From positions 3,162,001 to 3,226,000 of the forward strand of contig NZ_CP099490.1 of NCBI RefSeq assembly GCF_023923205.1: DNA of 64,000 nt, read 5' to 3'. The position numbers and the translations under genes were made by a program. This document shows, in pieces, positions 35,951 to 44,980 of the stretch (position 1 is the stretch's first letter; each line of letters begins with the position of its first letter). The notes beneath the pieces are model-generated. The model saw only the letters and a program-made list of their open reading frames with translations, made no database searches and was not told the DNA's origin. Source of the stretch: Ornithinimicrobium cryptoxanthini (GTDB taxonomy: Bacteria > Actinomycetota > Actinomycetes > Actinomycetales > Dermatophilaceae).

Positions 35951-38900
35951 ATGTCACAGACACTGAGCACGGGTCGGGGGGCGCGGGGCCGGGACCGGCT
36001 GGTCCGGCGGTGGGTCGCCTCGAGCGCGGGCGCCGCCCTGGTCCTCACCGGCTCGCTGGCGGCCGGAGTGACGGCCAGTGCCACGCCCCCGACGCCCGCC
36101 GAGGTCCTCGCGCCGGTTTCGGCGGACAAGATCCAGCCAGAGGTCACGACCGAGTTGGAGGAGGCCGGCCGGGCGACCGTGCTGATCCGGTTCGCCGACC
36201 GGCCGGACATGGGGGCGTTCGCCGCGGTCGATGACTGGGACGCCCGGGGACAGGCGGTGTATGACGCGCTGACCAGCACTGCGGACCGGAGCCAGCGGGG
36301 GGCCCGGACCAAGCTGGAAGCCGCGGGGGTTGACTACACGAGCTTCTTCATCAGCAACGCCATCCTGGTCCGGGGCGGGAACGAAGCGCTGCTGACCACT
36401 CTGGCGGCCGACCCGGAGATCGAGGGGGTGTATCTGCCGGCCGACTACGAGGTGCCCGAGCTCGCTGTGGGTGAGGAGCTGCCCGCTCCCCACGCGGTGG
36501 AGTGGGGCATTGCCAACATCAACGCCGACGACGTGTGGACGCAGTTCGGCGTGACCGGCGAGGAGCTGGTCATCGCCAACATCGACACCGGTGTCGACTA
36601 CACGCACCCGGCTCTGGTCAACCAGTACAGGGGCAACAACGGCGACGGCACCTTCGACCACAGCTACAACTGGTTCGACGCCGCCGGCGCAGGCTCCGAC
36701 GAGCCCGTCGACTTCGTCGGCCACGGCACCCACACGATGGGCACCATGGTCGGCAGCGACGGCGGGGCCAACCAGATCGGGGTCGCGCCCGGCGCTCGCT
36801 GGATCGCCGCCAACGGCTGCTGCCCCTCCGACGAGGCCCTGATCACCTCCGGCCAGTGGCTGCTGGCGCCCACCGACCTCAACGGTGAGAACCCGTTGCC
36901 ATCCATGCGCCCGCACATCATCAACAACTCCTGGGGCAGCGAGCTGCCCAGCAACGACCCGTTCATGGAGGACATCTCGCAGGCATGGGCCGCGGCCGGG
37001 ATCTTCGGGGTGTGGTCCAACGGCAACGCGGGCCCGGAGTGCGAGACCTCGGGCTCTCCCGGCAGCCGGACTCTCAACTACTCAGTCGGTGCGTATGACG
37101 TGGGCAACGCGATCACCGGCTTCTCCTCCCGCGGGGCGGGCCAGGACGGGGAGACCAAGCCCAACATCTCCGCTCCGGGGGCCAATGTGCGCTCTGCCGT
37201 GCCCGGCGGCGACTACCTGGCCGCGGACGGGACGTCGATGGCGGCACCACACGTGGCCGGGACCATCGCTCTGCTGTGGTCGGCGGCCCCCGACCTGATC
37301 GGGGACACCGAGCTCACCAAGGAGCTGCTGGACGGCACGGCGGTCGACACCGCCGATGACCAGTGCGGGGGCACCGAGGCTGACAACAACGTCTACGGCG
37401 AGGGCCGGCTGGACGCGCTGGCTCTGCTGGAGTCCGCTCCGATCGGCCCGACCGGCAACATCGCCGGCACGGTGACCGACGCCTCGACCGACGGCCCGAT
37501 CGCCGGGGCGGGCGTCACCCTCGTCGGCGAGCGGACCCGTTCCACCGCCACCGCCGCCGACGGCACCTATGCCCTGCGGCTGGGGACGGGCGAGTGGGAC
37601 GCCACCATCAGCAAGTTCGGCTATCTGCCGCAGACGGACACCGTGACGATCCCGCTCGACGAGACCCTCGTGCACGACGTCGACCTCACCCCGGCGTCGT
37701 CCGGCATGCTGACCGGCACGGTCACTGACGGATCCGGGCAGGGGTGGCCGCTCTATGCGCGGATCAGTGTCGTCGGCGTGTCCGGCGTGGCGGCATACAC
37801 CGATCCGGAGACCGGGGACTTTGCGCTCTCCCTCCCCGTGGGCACCCACACGGTCCAGGCGACCTCGCAGCTGCCCGGCTACGTCTCGCAGACCCGTGAC
37901 GTGGTGATCACCGAGTCCGGGGCGGTCGCCGACTTCGCCCTCACCATCAACCCGATGAGCTGCAACGCGCCGGGCTACGACCTGGTCCTGGGCGGGGTCA
38001 GCGAGGCGTTCGATGACTTCCAGCTTCCGGCCGGATGGGCCCTGGAGGACCTCAACGGGTCCGGCAACAACTGGGAGTTCCTTGACCCCTACGGCATCCC
38101 CAACGGGACCGGAGGGGACGGTGGCTTCGCGGTCGCCAACAGTGACTTCACCGGCCCGGGGTCAACGTGGGACGCGGCGCTGGTCAGCCCGGCTGTCGAC
38201 ATCACCGGCGACACCAACACGACGCTGACTTTCAAGACCCTCTATGAGACGGTGCAGAACGTGGGCGACCAGGCCTCCGTCGAGATCACCACGGACGGGG
38301 GCGCGTCCTGGGATGTGGTGTGGGCGAGCACGTCATTTGCCATCGGCGACGTTCACCTCGACCTGACCGACAGTCTCGCCGGCGCGACCGAGATCCAGAC
38401 GCGCTTTCGCTACCAGGGGACCTTTGACCTGTGGTGGCAGGTCGATGACGTCTTCCTCGGTGAGCGCACCTGTGTGCCAGGTGGCGGAGGCCTCGTCGTG
38501 GGCTACGTCCACAACGACGTGGACGGCGCCGGGATCATCGGTGCCAAGGTCACCTCGCTGGACCAGCCCGCAGACTCGGGCACGACGCGGGCCACCCCCG
38601 ACGACGAGAACCTCGACGACGGCTTCTACTGGCTCTACTCCTCCCTGGAGGGTGTCCACCCGTTTGAGGCGAGCGCCCGCAACCACGGCACGGACCAGCA
38701 GGACGTGACGGTCCCGGCGGGCGCCGTGGGACGGGCGGACTTCGTCCTCGGGCAGGCGCTGCTGGAGATCGACCCGACGTCCATCGAGACGACGGTGGCC
38801 CTCGGTGCCGCGGACACTGGTGAGTTCACGGTGACGAACACCGGCACGAGCCCTGCGGAGCTGACCTTCACCGAGAACCGCGGCGGCTTCGAGATCCTGC

Positions 38901-41314
38901 GGGCCGACGGAACCAGGATGACGACCCAGCAGCTGGCCGACGCTGCGGGGACACCGCTGATCGCCAAGGACATCGAGCGGTCGCTGGAGGCCTCTGCCCT
39001 CAGTGCCGGGCCCACCGGATCCGCATTTTCCCCGGCGGCGGCTCCCACCGACGAACCCTGGACCGACCTGACGCAGCTGCCGCTCCAGATCACCGGCAAC
39101 CGCGTCGTCACCATCGACGGAGTCTGGTTCAGCGTCGGCGGCTTCACCTACGAGAACTCCCCGGGTCTCTACCGCTATGACGCTGTGGCGATGGAGTGGA
39201 TGCCGCTCGCCGCGATCCCCGCTCCCGTGGAGATGCCGCTGGCCGCCGCCGTCGACGGCCAGATCGTCGTCGCGGGTGGCTGGTCCATGACCGGCGATCC
39301 CACGTCCGACACCTGGATCTATGACCCCGAGACGGACAGCTGGTCCTCCGGCGCCCCCATGCCGACCCCCGTGTCGTCCATGGGTGTTGCCGTCGTCGAC
39401 GGGGCGGTCTTCGCGATCGGGGGATGCACGACCGGATTCTGCGAGCCCGTCGCAGACACCGTCCAGGCCTACGACCTCTCGACGGACACCTGGAGTGAGT
39501 TCTCGCCCGCTCCGTCAGCCACGGCGTTCCCGGCCTGCGGCGCCCTCGAGGGCGTCGTGGTCTGCGCGGGCGGTGTCGACGGTGCCGGTCAGGATGTCCC
39601 AGACACGTGGGCCTTCGACCCCAGCGCGGACAGCTGGTCGCCGCTGGCACCGGCTCCGGTGGCACTCTTCGCTCCGGCCTCCGCGGGCGCCAACGGCCAG
39701 CTCATCGCGGTTGGTGGCATCCAGGACGGACAGCTGACCAACGCGTCCTGGGCCTATGACCCCACGACGGACAGCTGGTCACCGCTGCCGAACGCCAACC
39801 ACGCGGTCTACCGCGGCGGTGGGGCGTGCGGTGTGGTGCGGGCGGGCGGCCAGGACGACGTCGACCTCGTCACCTCTGCGGAGCTGCTCCCGGGCTTCGA
39901 CCTCTGCAGCGAGGGCGGGGGTGATGTCGACTGGCTCTCACTCGACATCACCGAGGCCGTCCTGGACCCGGGCGAGAGCGTGACGGTGCAGGTGACGACC
40001 GACGGCGCGGCGGTCAACCAGCCAGGCACCTACACCGCAGCCGTCGGGATCGTGGCCAACGTCGCGATCCGACCCACCCCGGTCGATGTCACCATGCACG
40101 TCACGCCGCCGCTCTCCTGGGGCAAGGTCGAGGGCACCGCCTACCTCGCCTACTGCGACGGCGGTCAGGTGGCCGGCGACGGCATCACGATCGACATCGC
40201 CCCGGTGCGAGAGGACGTCGGCCAGGGCTGGGTGATCTCCACCAACAGCGAGGGCTACTACGCGCGGTGGATCAACACCCAGGTGGGGACCCTGCGGATG
40301 ACTGCCACGCTCGGTGGCTACCGGCCGGACGCACACCTGGTCGACCTGCTCCGCGGGTCGAGCGTGACCCAGGACTTCTCGCTGCTCGAGGCCTCGTGTC
40401 AGGAAAATCCGGATCCGGTGCCACCAGAGGTGATCCGGCTGGCTGGGCAGGACCGCTATGCGACGGCCACCCGGATCTCAGCGCAGTTTGCCCCGGGCGT
40501 GGACACGGTCTATGTCGCCACGGGAGTCACCTTCCCCGACGCCCTCGCGGCCGCTGCCCGAGCGGGCAGCCTGGGCGGCCCCGTGCTGCTGGTCCGGCCC
40601 ACCTCGGTGCCGGCCGTGACCAGCGTCGAGCTGGCCCGCCTCGACCCGGCCAACCTGGTCGTCGTCGGCGGCACGACGTCGGTGTCCAACCTGGTCGCCA
40701 ACCGGCTGCGCGCCGTGGTGCCGGACGCCACCTTCACCCGGCACGCGGGCGCGAACCGCTATGAGACCGCCGCCCTGATCGCCGGTGACCTCGCCGCTGC
40801 GGACGTGGCCTATGTCGTCACGGGCGAGGACTTCCCCGACGCGCTCACTGCGGCGTCCCGGGCCGGGTCGATCGATGGTCCGGTGCTCCTGGTGAAGCAG
40901 GGGTCGGTGCCGGCCGCGACCGCCGCGCAGCTGACCCGGCTCGCCCCGGAGCGGATCGTCATCGTCGGTGGCACCACGTCGGTCTCACCCGCGGTCGCTG
41001 GCATCCTCGCGGGCTATGGCACGGTCGAGCGCGTCGCCGGAGCGAACCGCTATGAGACCGCCGCCGCGTTGACCCAGGACTGGCAGACGTCGCAGGACGT
41101 CTTCGTCGCGACCGGCCAGGACTGGCCGGACGCGCTCGCCGGAGCCGCCCGAGCAGGTGCGACGGTCTCCCCTGTGCTGCTCGTGCGCCAGGCCACGATC
41201 CCACCCGTCACCTGGGCCGAGCTCGAGCGGCTCGACCCGGGCCGGATCTTCGTCCTCGGCGGTGAGACGACCATCAGCCCGGCCGTGGAGGAGCTGTTGC
41301 GGACGCTGGAGTAG
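35951..41314 (+). CDS. large secreted S8 subtilase with carboxypeptidase-like, Kelch and cell-wall-binding-2 domains
   Basis: This is a 1787-aa exported serine protease. The signal peptide ends near ASATPPTP. The triad is Asp212 (NIDTGVDYTHP), His258 (GHGTHTMG) and Ser429 (GTSMAAPHVAG). After the catalytic domain come two or three carboxypeptidase-regulatory-like beta domains (about 500-660), a MAM/laminin-like sandwich (about 690-840) and a bacterial Kelch/beta-propeller region (about 1035-1310, repeats of TWIYDPETDSW type). Another carboxypeptidase-like domain and three cell-wall-binding-2 repeats (about 1496-1787) follow. It is much longer than common subtilases. The ATG at 35951 has AGGGGA upstream. 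An upstream ATG at 35912 adds 13 residues before the signal peptide. Confidence 0.92.
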   Translation: MSQTLSTGRGARGRDRLVRRWVASSAGAALVLTGSLAAGVTASATPPTPAEVLAPVSADKIQPEVTTELEEAGRATVLIRFADRPDMGAFAAVDDWDARGQAVYDALTSTADRSQRGARTKLEAAGVDYTSFFISNAILVRGGNEALLTTLAADPEIEGVYLPADYEVPELAVGEELPAPHAVEWGIANINADDVWTQFGVTGEELVIANIDTGVDYTHPALVNQYRGNNGDGTFDHSYNWFDAAGAGSDEPVDFVGHGTHTMGTMVGSDGGANQIGVAPGARWIAANGCCPSDEALITSGQWLLAPTDLNGENPLPSMRPHIINNSWGSELPSNDPFMEDISQAWAAAGIFGVWSNGNAGPECETSGSPGSRTLNYSVGAYDVGNAITGFSSRGAGQDGETKPNISAPGANVRSAVPGGDYLAADGTSMAAPHVAGTIALLWSAAPDLIGDTELTKELLDGTAVDTADDQCGGTEADNNVYGEGRLDALALLESAPIGPTGNIAGTVTDASTDGPIAGAGVTLVGERTRSTATAADGTYALRLGTGEWDATISKFGYLPQTDTVTIPLDETLVHDVDLTPASSGMLTGTVTDGSGQGWPLYARISVVGVSGVAAYTDPETGDFALSLPVGTHTVQATSQLPGYVSQTRDVVITESGAVADFALTINPMSCNAPGYDLVLGGVSEAFDDFQLPAGWALEDLNGSGNNWEFLDPYGIPNGTGGDGGFAVANSDFTGPGSTWDAALVSPAVDITGDTNTTLTFKTLYETVQNVGDQASVEITTDGGASWDVVWASTSFAIGDVHLDLTDSLAGATEIQTRFRYQGTFDLWWQVDDVFLGERTCVPGGGGLVVGYVHNDVDGAGIIGAKVTSLDQPADSGTTRATPDDENLDDGFYWLYSSLEGVHPFEASARNHGTDQQDVTVPAGAVGRADFVLGQALLEIDPTSIETTVALGAADTGEFTVTNTGTSPAELTFTENRGGFEILRADGTRMTTQQLADAAGTPLIAKDIERSLEASALSAGPTGSAFSPAAAPTDEPWTDLTQLPLQITGNRVVTIDGVWFSVGGFTYENSPGLYRYDAVAMEWMPLAAIPAPVEMPLAAAVDGQIVVAGGWSMTGDPTSDTWIYDPETDSWSSGAPMPTPVSSMGVAVVDGAVFAIGGCTTGFCEPVADTVQAYDLSTDTWSEFSPAPSATAFPACGALEGVVVCAGGVDGAGQDVPDTWAFDPSADSWSPLAPAPVALFAPASAGANGQLIAVGGIQDGQLTNASWAYDPTTDSWSPLPNANHAVYRGGGACGVVRAGGQDDVDLVTSAELLPGFDLCSEGGGDVDWLSLDITEAVLDPGESVTVQVTTDGAAVNQPGTYTAAVGIVANVAIRPTPVDVTMHVTPPLSWGKVEGTAYLAYCDGGQVAGDGITIDIAPVREDVGQGWVISTNSEGYYARWINTQVGTLRMTATLGGYRPDAHLVDLLRGSSVTQDFSLLEASCQENPDPVPPEVIRLAGQDRYATATRISAQFAPGVDTVYVATGVTFPDALAAAARAGSLGGPVLLVRPTSVPAVTSVELARLDPANLVVVGGTTSVSNLVANRLRAVVPDATFTRHAGANRYETAALIAGDLAAADVAYVVTGEDFPDALTAASRAGSIDGPVLLVKQGSVPAATAAQLTRLAPERIVIVGGTTSVSPAVAGILAGYGTVERVAGANRYETAAALTQDWQTSQDVFVATGQDWPDALAGAARAGATVSPVLLVRQATIPPVTWAELERLDPGRIFVLGGETTISPAVEELLRTLE

Positions 41315-41320
41315 CTCGCT

Positions 41321-41362
41321 GCCGCCACCGGCACGGCCGCCACCGGCACGGCCGCCACCGGC
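41321..41362 (+). repeat. 15-bp tandem repeat GCCGCCACCGGCACG, 2.8 copies
   Basis: Copies lie at 41321-41335 and 41336-41350, with a partial at 41351-41362, just after the subtilase stop. The last copy forms ACGGCCG-CCAC-CGGCCGT (41348-41365), a 7-bp hairpin that may act as the terminator for the subtilase. Confidence 0.7.
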
Positions 41363-41388
41363 CGTCGCGTGGCTCGCGACTCCTAGAG

Positions 41389-42453
41389 TCAGCCGACGTG
41401 GTGGACCGAGGGCAGCTCCTCGAACTCCTCATCCAGCGCGAGGGCGTGGCCGTCGAAGGGCAGGTCCTCGACCGCGACGGGTGCCGCAGCCCCGCCCGGA
41501 GCACGGATCGCCTTGGCCTTGAGCGTGTAGGTCGGTGGCGGCACCGGGACCGGCGCCCAGGTCCCGGGCTCCAGCTCTGCGCCGGTCTCCACGTCGTCGC
41601 CGAGCAGCTCGGCAGACTCGACGGCGGAAGCGGCAGCCAGTCGCGCGGTGCCGTCCTGCGCGGCAGCGTCGGCCGCGCTCGCGCCCTCCATGGCTTCGAC
41701 GTCATAGAGCTCGACAGCCACCGCCCCGGCGTGGGCGACAGCGTGAGCAGGAGCCGCAGCCGCAGCGTCGGCAGGAGGTGCCCCCCGGCGGCCCCGGGCG
41801 GAAGCCATATCCGGGCGGCGCTGACCGCTATGGGTCCGGCCTGCGCGGTGGGACTCACCGGCGGCCCTGGCCCGCACCGGCGATGTGGCGCGACGCTGCT
41901 GGGTGCCCACCGAGAAGCGCACGAAAGTCAGGGCCAGGAGCAGTGCCCCGGCGCCGGCGACGGCGGCCCACCACTGGGTCAGGCCGATCGCCCACACTGT
42001 GACGCCGGCAGCGAGCGCCAGGACGCCGAGGGCCAGCGCAACCGCGCGCAGCAGCGGCGTCCTCGACCGGGACGAGCCGGTCGGCACAGACCCACGAGCG
42101 GTCGATCGAGCCGCAGGACGACTCACGGGGCGAGCCGCAGGACGCGCGACCCGGCGCGCCGCAGCGGGAGCGGGAGAGCCGCTGACAGCCACGGCAGCAC
42201 TCCCGTGCTGGGCGCGCTTGACCATGACCTCAGGGTGCGCGGGGCGGGTCACCGAGATCGAGTAGGACCGCGGAGCGGCCGCGGACAGGTCAGCACGCGG
42301 CATACGCTGCCGGCGCTCGAGCACCCGCATCGCCTCGGAGAACCGGTCGACGGACCGGGCCGTGGCGACATGGTCACGTCGCCGGATCCAGTGCTGGATG
42401 AGATAGGCAGCCCACACCGCGAGGATGACCACGAAGATCAGACTGTTGGGCAC
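41389..42453 (-). CDS. sepX: divisome protein SepX/GlpR-like, membrane-anchored
   Basis: This 354-aa protein has an N-terminal membrane helix (PNSLIFVVILAVWAAYLIQHW), then a conserved cytoplasmic SVDRFSEAMRVLERR segment and an Ala/Arg/Pro-rich linker. Two further helices (LLRAVALALGVLALAAGVTVWAIG, WWAAVAGAGALLLALTF) and a disordered acidic tail follow. This layout fits SepX of Streptomyces and GlpR of Corynebacterium, which help build the division septum. GlpR binds the gephyrin-like MoeA encoded three genes away here. The GTG at 42453 follows TAAGGT (42460-42465) by 6 nt. The length of linker and tail is typical of fast-evolving divisome proteins. Confidence 0.8.
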   Translation of the reverse strand: MPNSLIFVVILAVWAAYLIQHWIRRRDHVATARSVDRFSEAMRVLERRQRMPRADLSAAAPRSYSISVTRPAHPEVMVKRAQHGSAAVAVSGSPAPAAARRVARPAARPVSRPAARSTARGSVPTGSSRSRTPLLRAVALALGVLALAAGVTVWAIGLTQWWAAVAGAGALLLALTFVRFSVGTQQRRATSPVRARAAGESHRAGRTHSGQRRPDMASARGRRGAPPADAAAAAPAHAVAHAGAVAVELYDVEAMEGASAADAAAQDGTARLAAASAVESAELLGDDVETGAELEPGTWAPVPVPPPTYTLKAKAIRAPGGAAAPVAVEDLPFDGHALALDEEFEELPSVHHVG

Positions 42454-42570
42454 ACCCAAACCTTAGGTAGCCGCACGATGGTTACCGGGGAGTTCTCGTG
42501 CGTGTCGCGGAAGTGGCGCGTGTGACGGGAGTTGCGGCGAGCGCGGGACGTCCTCCTCGCTCCCGAACCG

Positions 42571-43176
42571 TCAGGTCGCCGACCGCAGCCGCTCCACCAG
42601 CCGCTGCGACCCCAGCTGCTCCGCGGTGACCGCGAACTCGATGTGATCCCGCCAGGCCCCGTCGACGTGCACCTGTCCGGCCCGGAACCCCTCGTCGGGC
42701 AGCCCGAGCCTGTGGGCCACGGCCAGGCTCGAGGCGTTCTCGGGGCGGATGCCGACCTCGACCCGGTGCAGCCCCACCTCAAAGATGGCGTGGTCGATGG
42801 CCATCGCCAGGGCCCAGGTCGCCAGGCCGCGGCCGGTCGAGCGCCGATCCAGCCAGTAGCCCGCCGCCGCCGTCCACCGCGAGCCCCACACGATGTCAAA
42901 CAGGTGCATCTGCCCCACCAGCAGGCCGTTCGCCTCGATCACGAAGGGGAGCACCAGACCCTCGCGGGCCGCGCGGTCCAGCAGCCGGCGCAACCGGTTG
43001 AGTGAGATCGGGGGCTCGGGCCCGGTCGGCAGCGTCGCCTCCCAGGGGCGCAGCCAGTCCACGTTGTCGGCGCGCAGCTCCTGCCATCGCGCCCTGTCGG
43101 AGCGAGCCATGGGCCGCAGCACGATCTCGACGCCGTCGTCGCGCACCTCACGCAGGCTGACCGGCCAGACCAGCAT
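42571..43176 (-). CDS. GNAT family (RimJ/RimL-like) N-acetyltransferase
   Basis: This 201-aa acetyltransferase has the RimJ/L layout. It has an initial strand VEIVLRPMARSDRARWQELRADN, VGQMHLFDIVWG, the acetyl-CoA loop RRSTGRGLATWALAMAIDHAIF (R-x-x-G-x-G/A pattern) and HRVEVGIRPENASSLAVAHRLGL. It may acetylate a ribosomal protein N-terminus. The target is unknown. Its ATG overlaps the moaC stop by one base (TGATG), making it the last gene of galU-moeA-moaC-GNAT. Confidence 0.9.
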   Translation of the reverse strand: MLVWPVSLREVRDDGVEIVLRPMARSDRARWQELRADNVDWLRPWEATLPTGPEPPISLNRLRRLLDRAAREGLVLPFVIEANGLLVGQMHLFDIVWGSRWTAAAGYWLDRRSTGRGLATWALAMAIDHAIFEVGLHRVEVGIRPENASSLAVAHRLGLPDEGFRAGQVHVDGAWRDHIEFAVTAEQLGSQRLVERLRSAT

Positions 43177-43658
43177 CAGGACCTGGTCCAGTCCCCAGAG
43201 CGGCCGCCGGACTTGGCCACGACCATCACGTCGGTGATGACCGCCAGCTTGTCGACGGCCTTGATCATGTCGACCATCGCGAGCGCGGCGACGCTCACGC
43301 AGGTCAACGCCTCCATCTCGATGCCCGTGCGGTCGGCCGTGCGCACCGTCGCCCGGATCAGCACGCCGTCGTCGACCACGTCGAGGTTGACCTCGACACC
43401 GTGCAGCGCGACAGGGTGGGCGAGCGGCACCAGGTCCGGTGTCTTCTTGGCAGCCTGTATGCCGGCCAGCCGGGCGACGCCCACCGCGTCACCCTTGGGG
43501 GCGGTCCCCTCCCGCAGGGCGCGGACCGCCTCTGCGGACAGCTCCACCTTGCCGGTGGCGGTGGCCTCTCGTGCGGTGACCGCCTTGGCGCTGATGTCCA
43601 CCATGTGGGCGGTCCCGTCGGCCCGCAGGTGGCTGAGTGGCTGCGACGACTCGCTCAC
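43176..43658 (-). CDS. moaC: cyclic pyranopterin monophosphate synthase MoaC
   Basis: This 160-aa enzyme forms cyclic pyranopterin monophosphate from 3',8-cyclo-GTP in molybdenum cofactor synthesis. Conserved KTPDLVPLAHP, TGIEMEALTCVSVAALAMVD and the catalytic Lys region IKAVDK are present. The GTG start overlaps the moeA stop as GTGA. No moaA, moaE or moaD occurs in the window, so the rest of the pathway must lie elsewhere. Confidence 0.96.
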   Translation of the reverse strand: MSESSQPLSHLRADGTAHMVDISAKAVTAREATATGKVELSAEAVRALREGTAPKGDAVGVARLAGIQAAKKTPDLVPLAHPVALHGVEVNLDVVDDGVLIRATVRTADRTGIEMEALTCVSVAALAMVDMIKAVDKLAVITDVMVVAKSGGRSGDWTRS

Positions 43659-44980
43659 GACGCACCCCGGTGGCGCCCCCGCGGGCGGCCGGCCTCGGAC
43701 CCTGCGCCCTCGGCTCCGTCCTGGTCGGTCGCAGACTCCTGGGCCAGCTCGGCCTCGATCTCCCAGAGCGGGCGCAGTGGCAGGACCTGCACCTGTGAGC
43801 CGGTCAGCACCTCGGACTCCTCGGCGGGCACGATGGCCAGCCCGTCGGCGACGGCGAGACCAGCGACCAGGTGCGACCCCGGCCCGCCGGCCGGCTCCGC
43901 CGCATAGGCGCCGCTGACGTCACGGAGCAACCGGACCCGGTGGTACTGCTGGCGTCCCGCAGGCGAGGTCCAGCCGGACAGCACCACGGCCGGGACCGTG
44001 ACCTGCTCATAGCGCTGCTCGGACAGACGGGCCAGCGCCGGCCGGACAAAGACCTCAAAGCTGACCAGCACGCTCACCGGGTTGCCGGGCAGGGTGAAGA
44101 CCGGCACCTTGCGCCGGCCGAGCAGGCCGAAGCCCTGGGGCTTGCCGGGCTGCATGTCGACCTCGGTGAACTCCATCGAACCGGCGCCGGTCAGCACCGC
44201 CTTCACCGCGTCATACGCCCCTTTGCTCACCCCGCCGCTGGTGATGACCAGGTCGGCGGACGTGAGGTGGTGGTCCAGCTCCTTCTTGATCGACTTCTCG
44301 TCGTCGGGCAGGTGGCCCACATGGGTCGTGTAGTGCCCCGCGGCTCGCACCAGCGCGGCCAGCATCGGGCCGTTGGAGTCATGGATCTGGCCCGGACCGA
44401 CCGGCTCACCCACCGGCACCAGCTCGTCACCGGTGGACAGGACCACAACCCGCACGGCGTCACGCACCGTCACCTCGGCCACGCCCGCCGAGGCCAGCAC
44501 CGCGACCTGCGCCGGTCCGATCCGCGAGCCGGCCGACAGGATCCGCTCTCCGGCGCGCACGTCCTCCCCCGCTCGGCGCACGTGGGTGCCCGGCTCGACG
44601 GAGGCGCTGATCAGCACCTCGTGGCTGTGCCCGTCGGTGTCCTCCACCTTGACGATCGCGTCGGCCTCCTCCGGCATCGGCGCGCCGGTCATGATCCGCC
44701 AGGTCATGCCCTCTCCGAGGGTGTGTCCCTCACCGTCGCCGGCAGGGATGTCGCCGGCCACGGGCACCAGCTTCGGGCTCTCCGGGGAGGCGCCGGCAAC
44801 GTCGGCGGCCCGCACGGCATAACCGTCCATCGCCGAGTTGGCGAACCTCGGCAGGTCAACGGGGCTGGTGACGTCCTGGGTCAGCACCAGCCCGTGGGCC
44901 TGGGCCAGCGGCAGCGTCACCTCTCGCACGGGCGTGATCTGGTCCAGGACGGCCGCGAGGTGCTCATCGACAGTGGTCAT
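43655..44980 (-). CDS. moeA: molybdopterin molybdotransferase MoeA / gephyrin-like Glp
   Basis: This 441-aa MoeA-fold protein inserts molybdate into adenylylated molybdopterin. The family motifs FANSAMDGYA, RIMTGAPMPEEADAIV, STGDELV, DSNGPML, SGGVSKGAYD and TLPGNPVSVLVSFE are all intact. In Corynebacteriales a homologue in this neighbourhood (Glp) has a second job in cell division through the membrane receptor GlpR. A GlpR/SepX gene lies three genes downstream here, so this copy may share that role. The C-terminal tail is Gly/Arg-rich and variable. Start and stop overlap its neighbours (ATGA, GTGA). Confidence 0.92.
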   Translation of the reverse strand: MTTVDEHLAAVLDQITPVREVTLPLAQAHGLVLTQDVTSPVDLPRFANSAMDGYAVRAADVAGASPESPKLVPVAGDIPAGDGEGHTLGEGMTWRIMTGAPMPEEADAIVKVEDTDGHSHEVLISASVEPGTHVRRAGEDVRAGERILSAGSRIGPAQVAVLASAGVAEVTVRDAVRVVVLSTGDELVPVGEPVGPGQIHDSNGPMLAALVRAAGHYTTHVGHLPDDEKSIKKELDHHLTSADLVITSGGVSKGAYDAVKAVLTGAGSMEFTEVDMQPGKPQGFGLLGRRKVPVFTLPGNPVSVLVSFEVFVRPALARLSEQRYEQVTVPAVVLSGWTSPAGRQQYHRVRLLRDVSGAYAAEPAGGPGSHLVAGLAVADGLAIVPAEESEVLTGSQVQVLPLRPLWEIEAELAQESATDQDGAEGAGSEAGRPRGRHRGAS

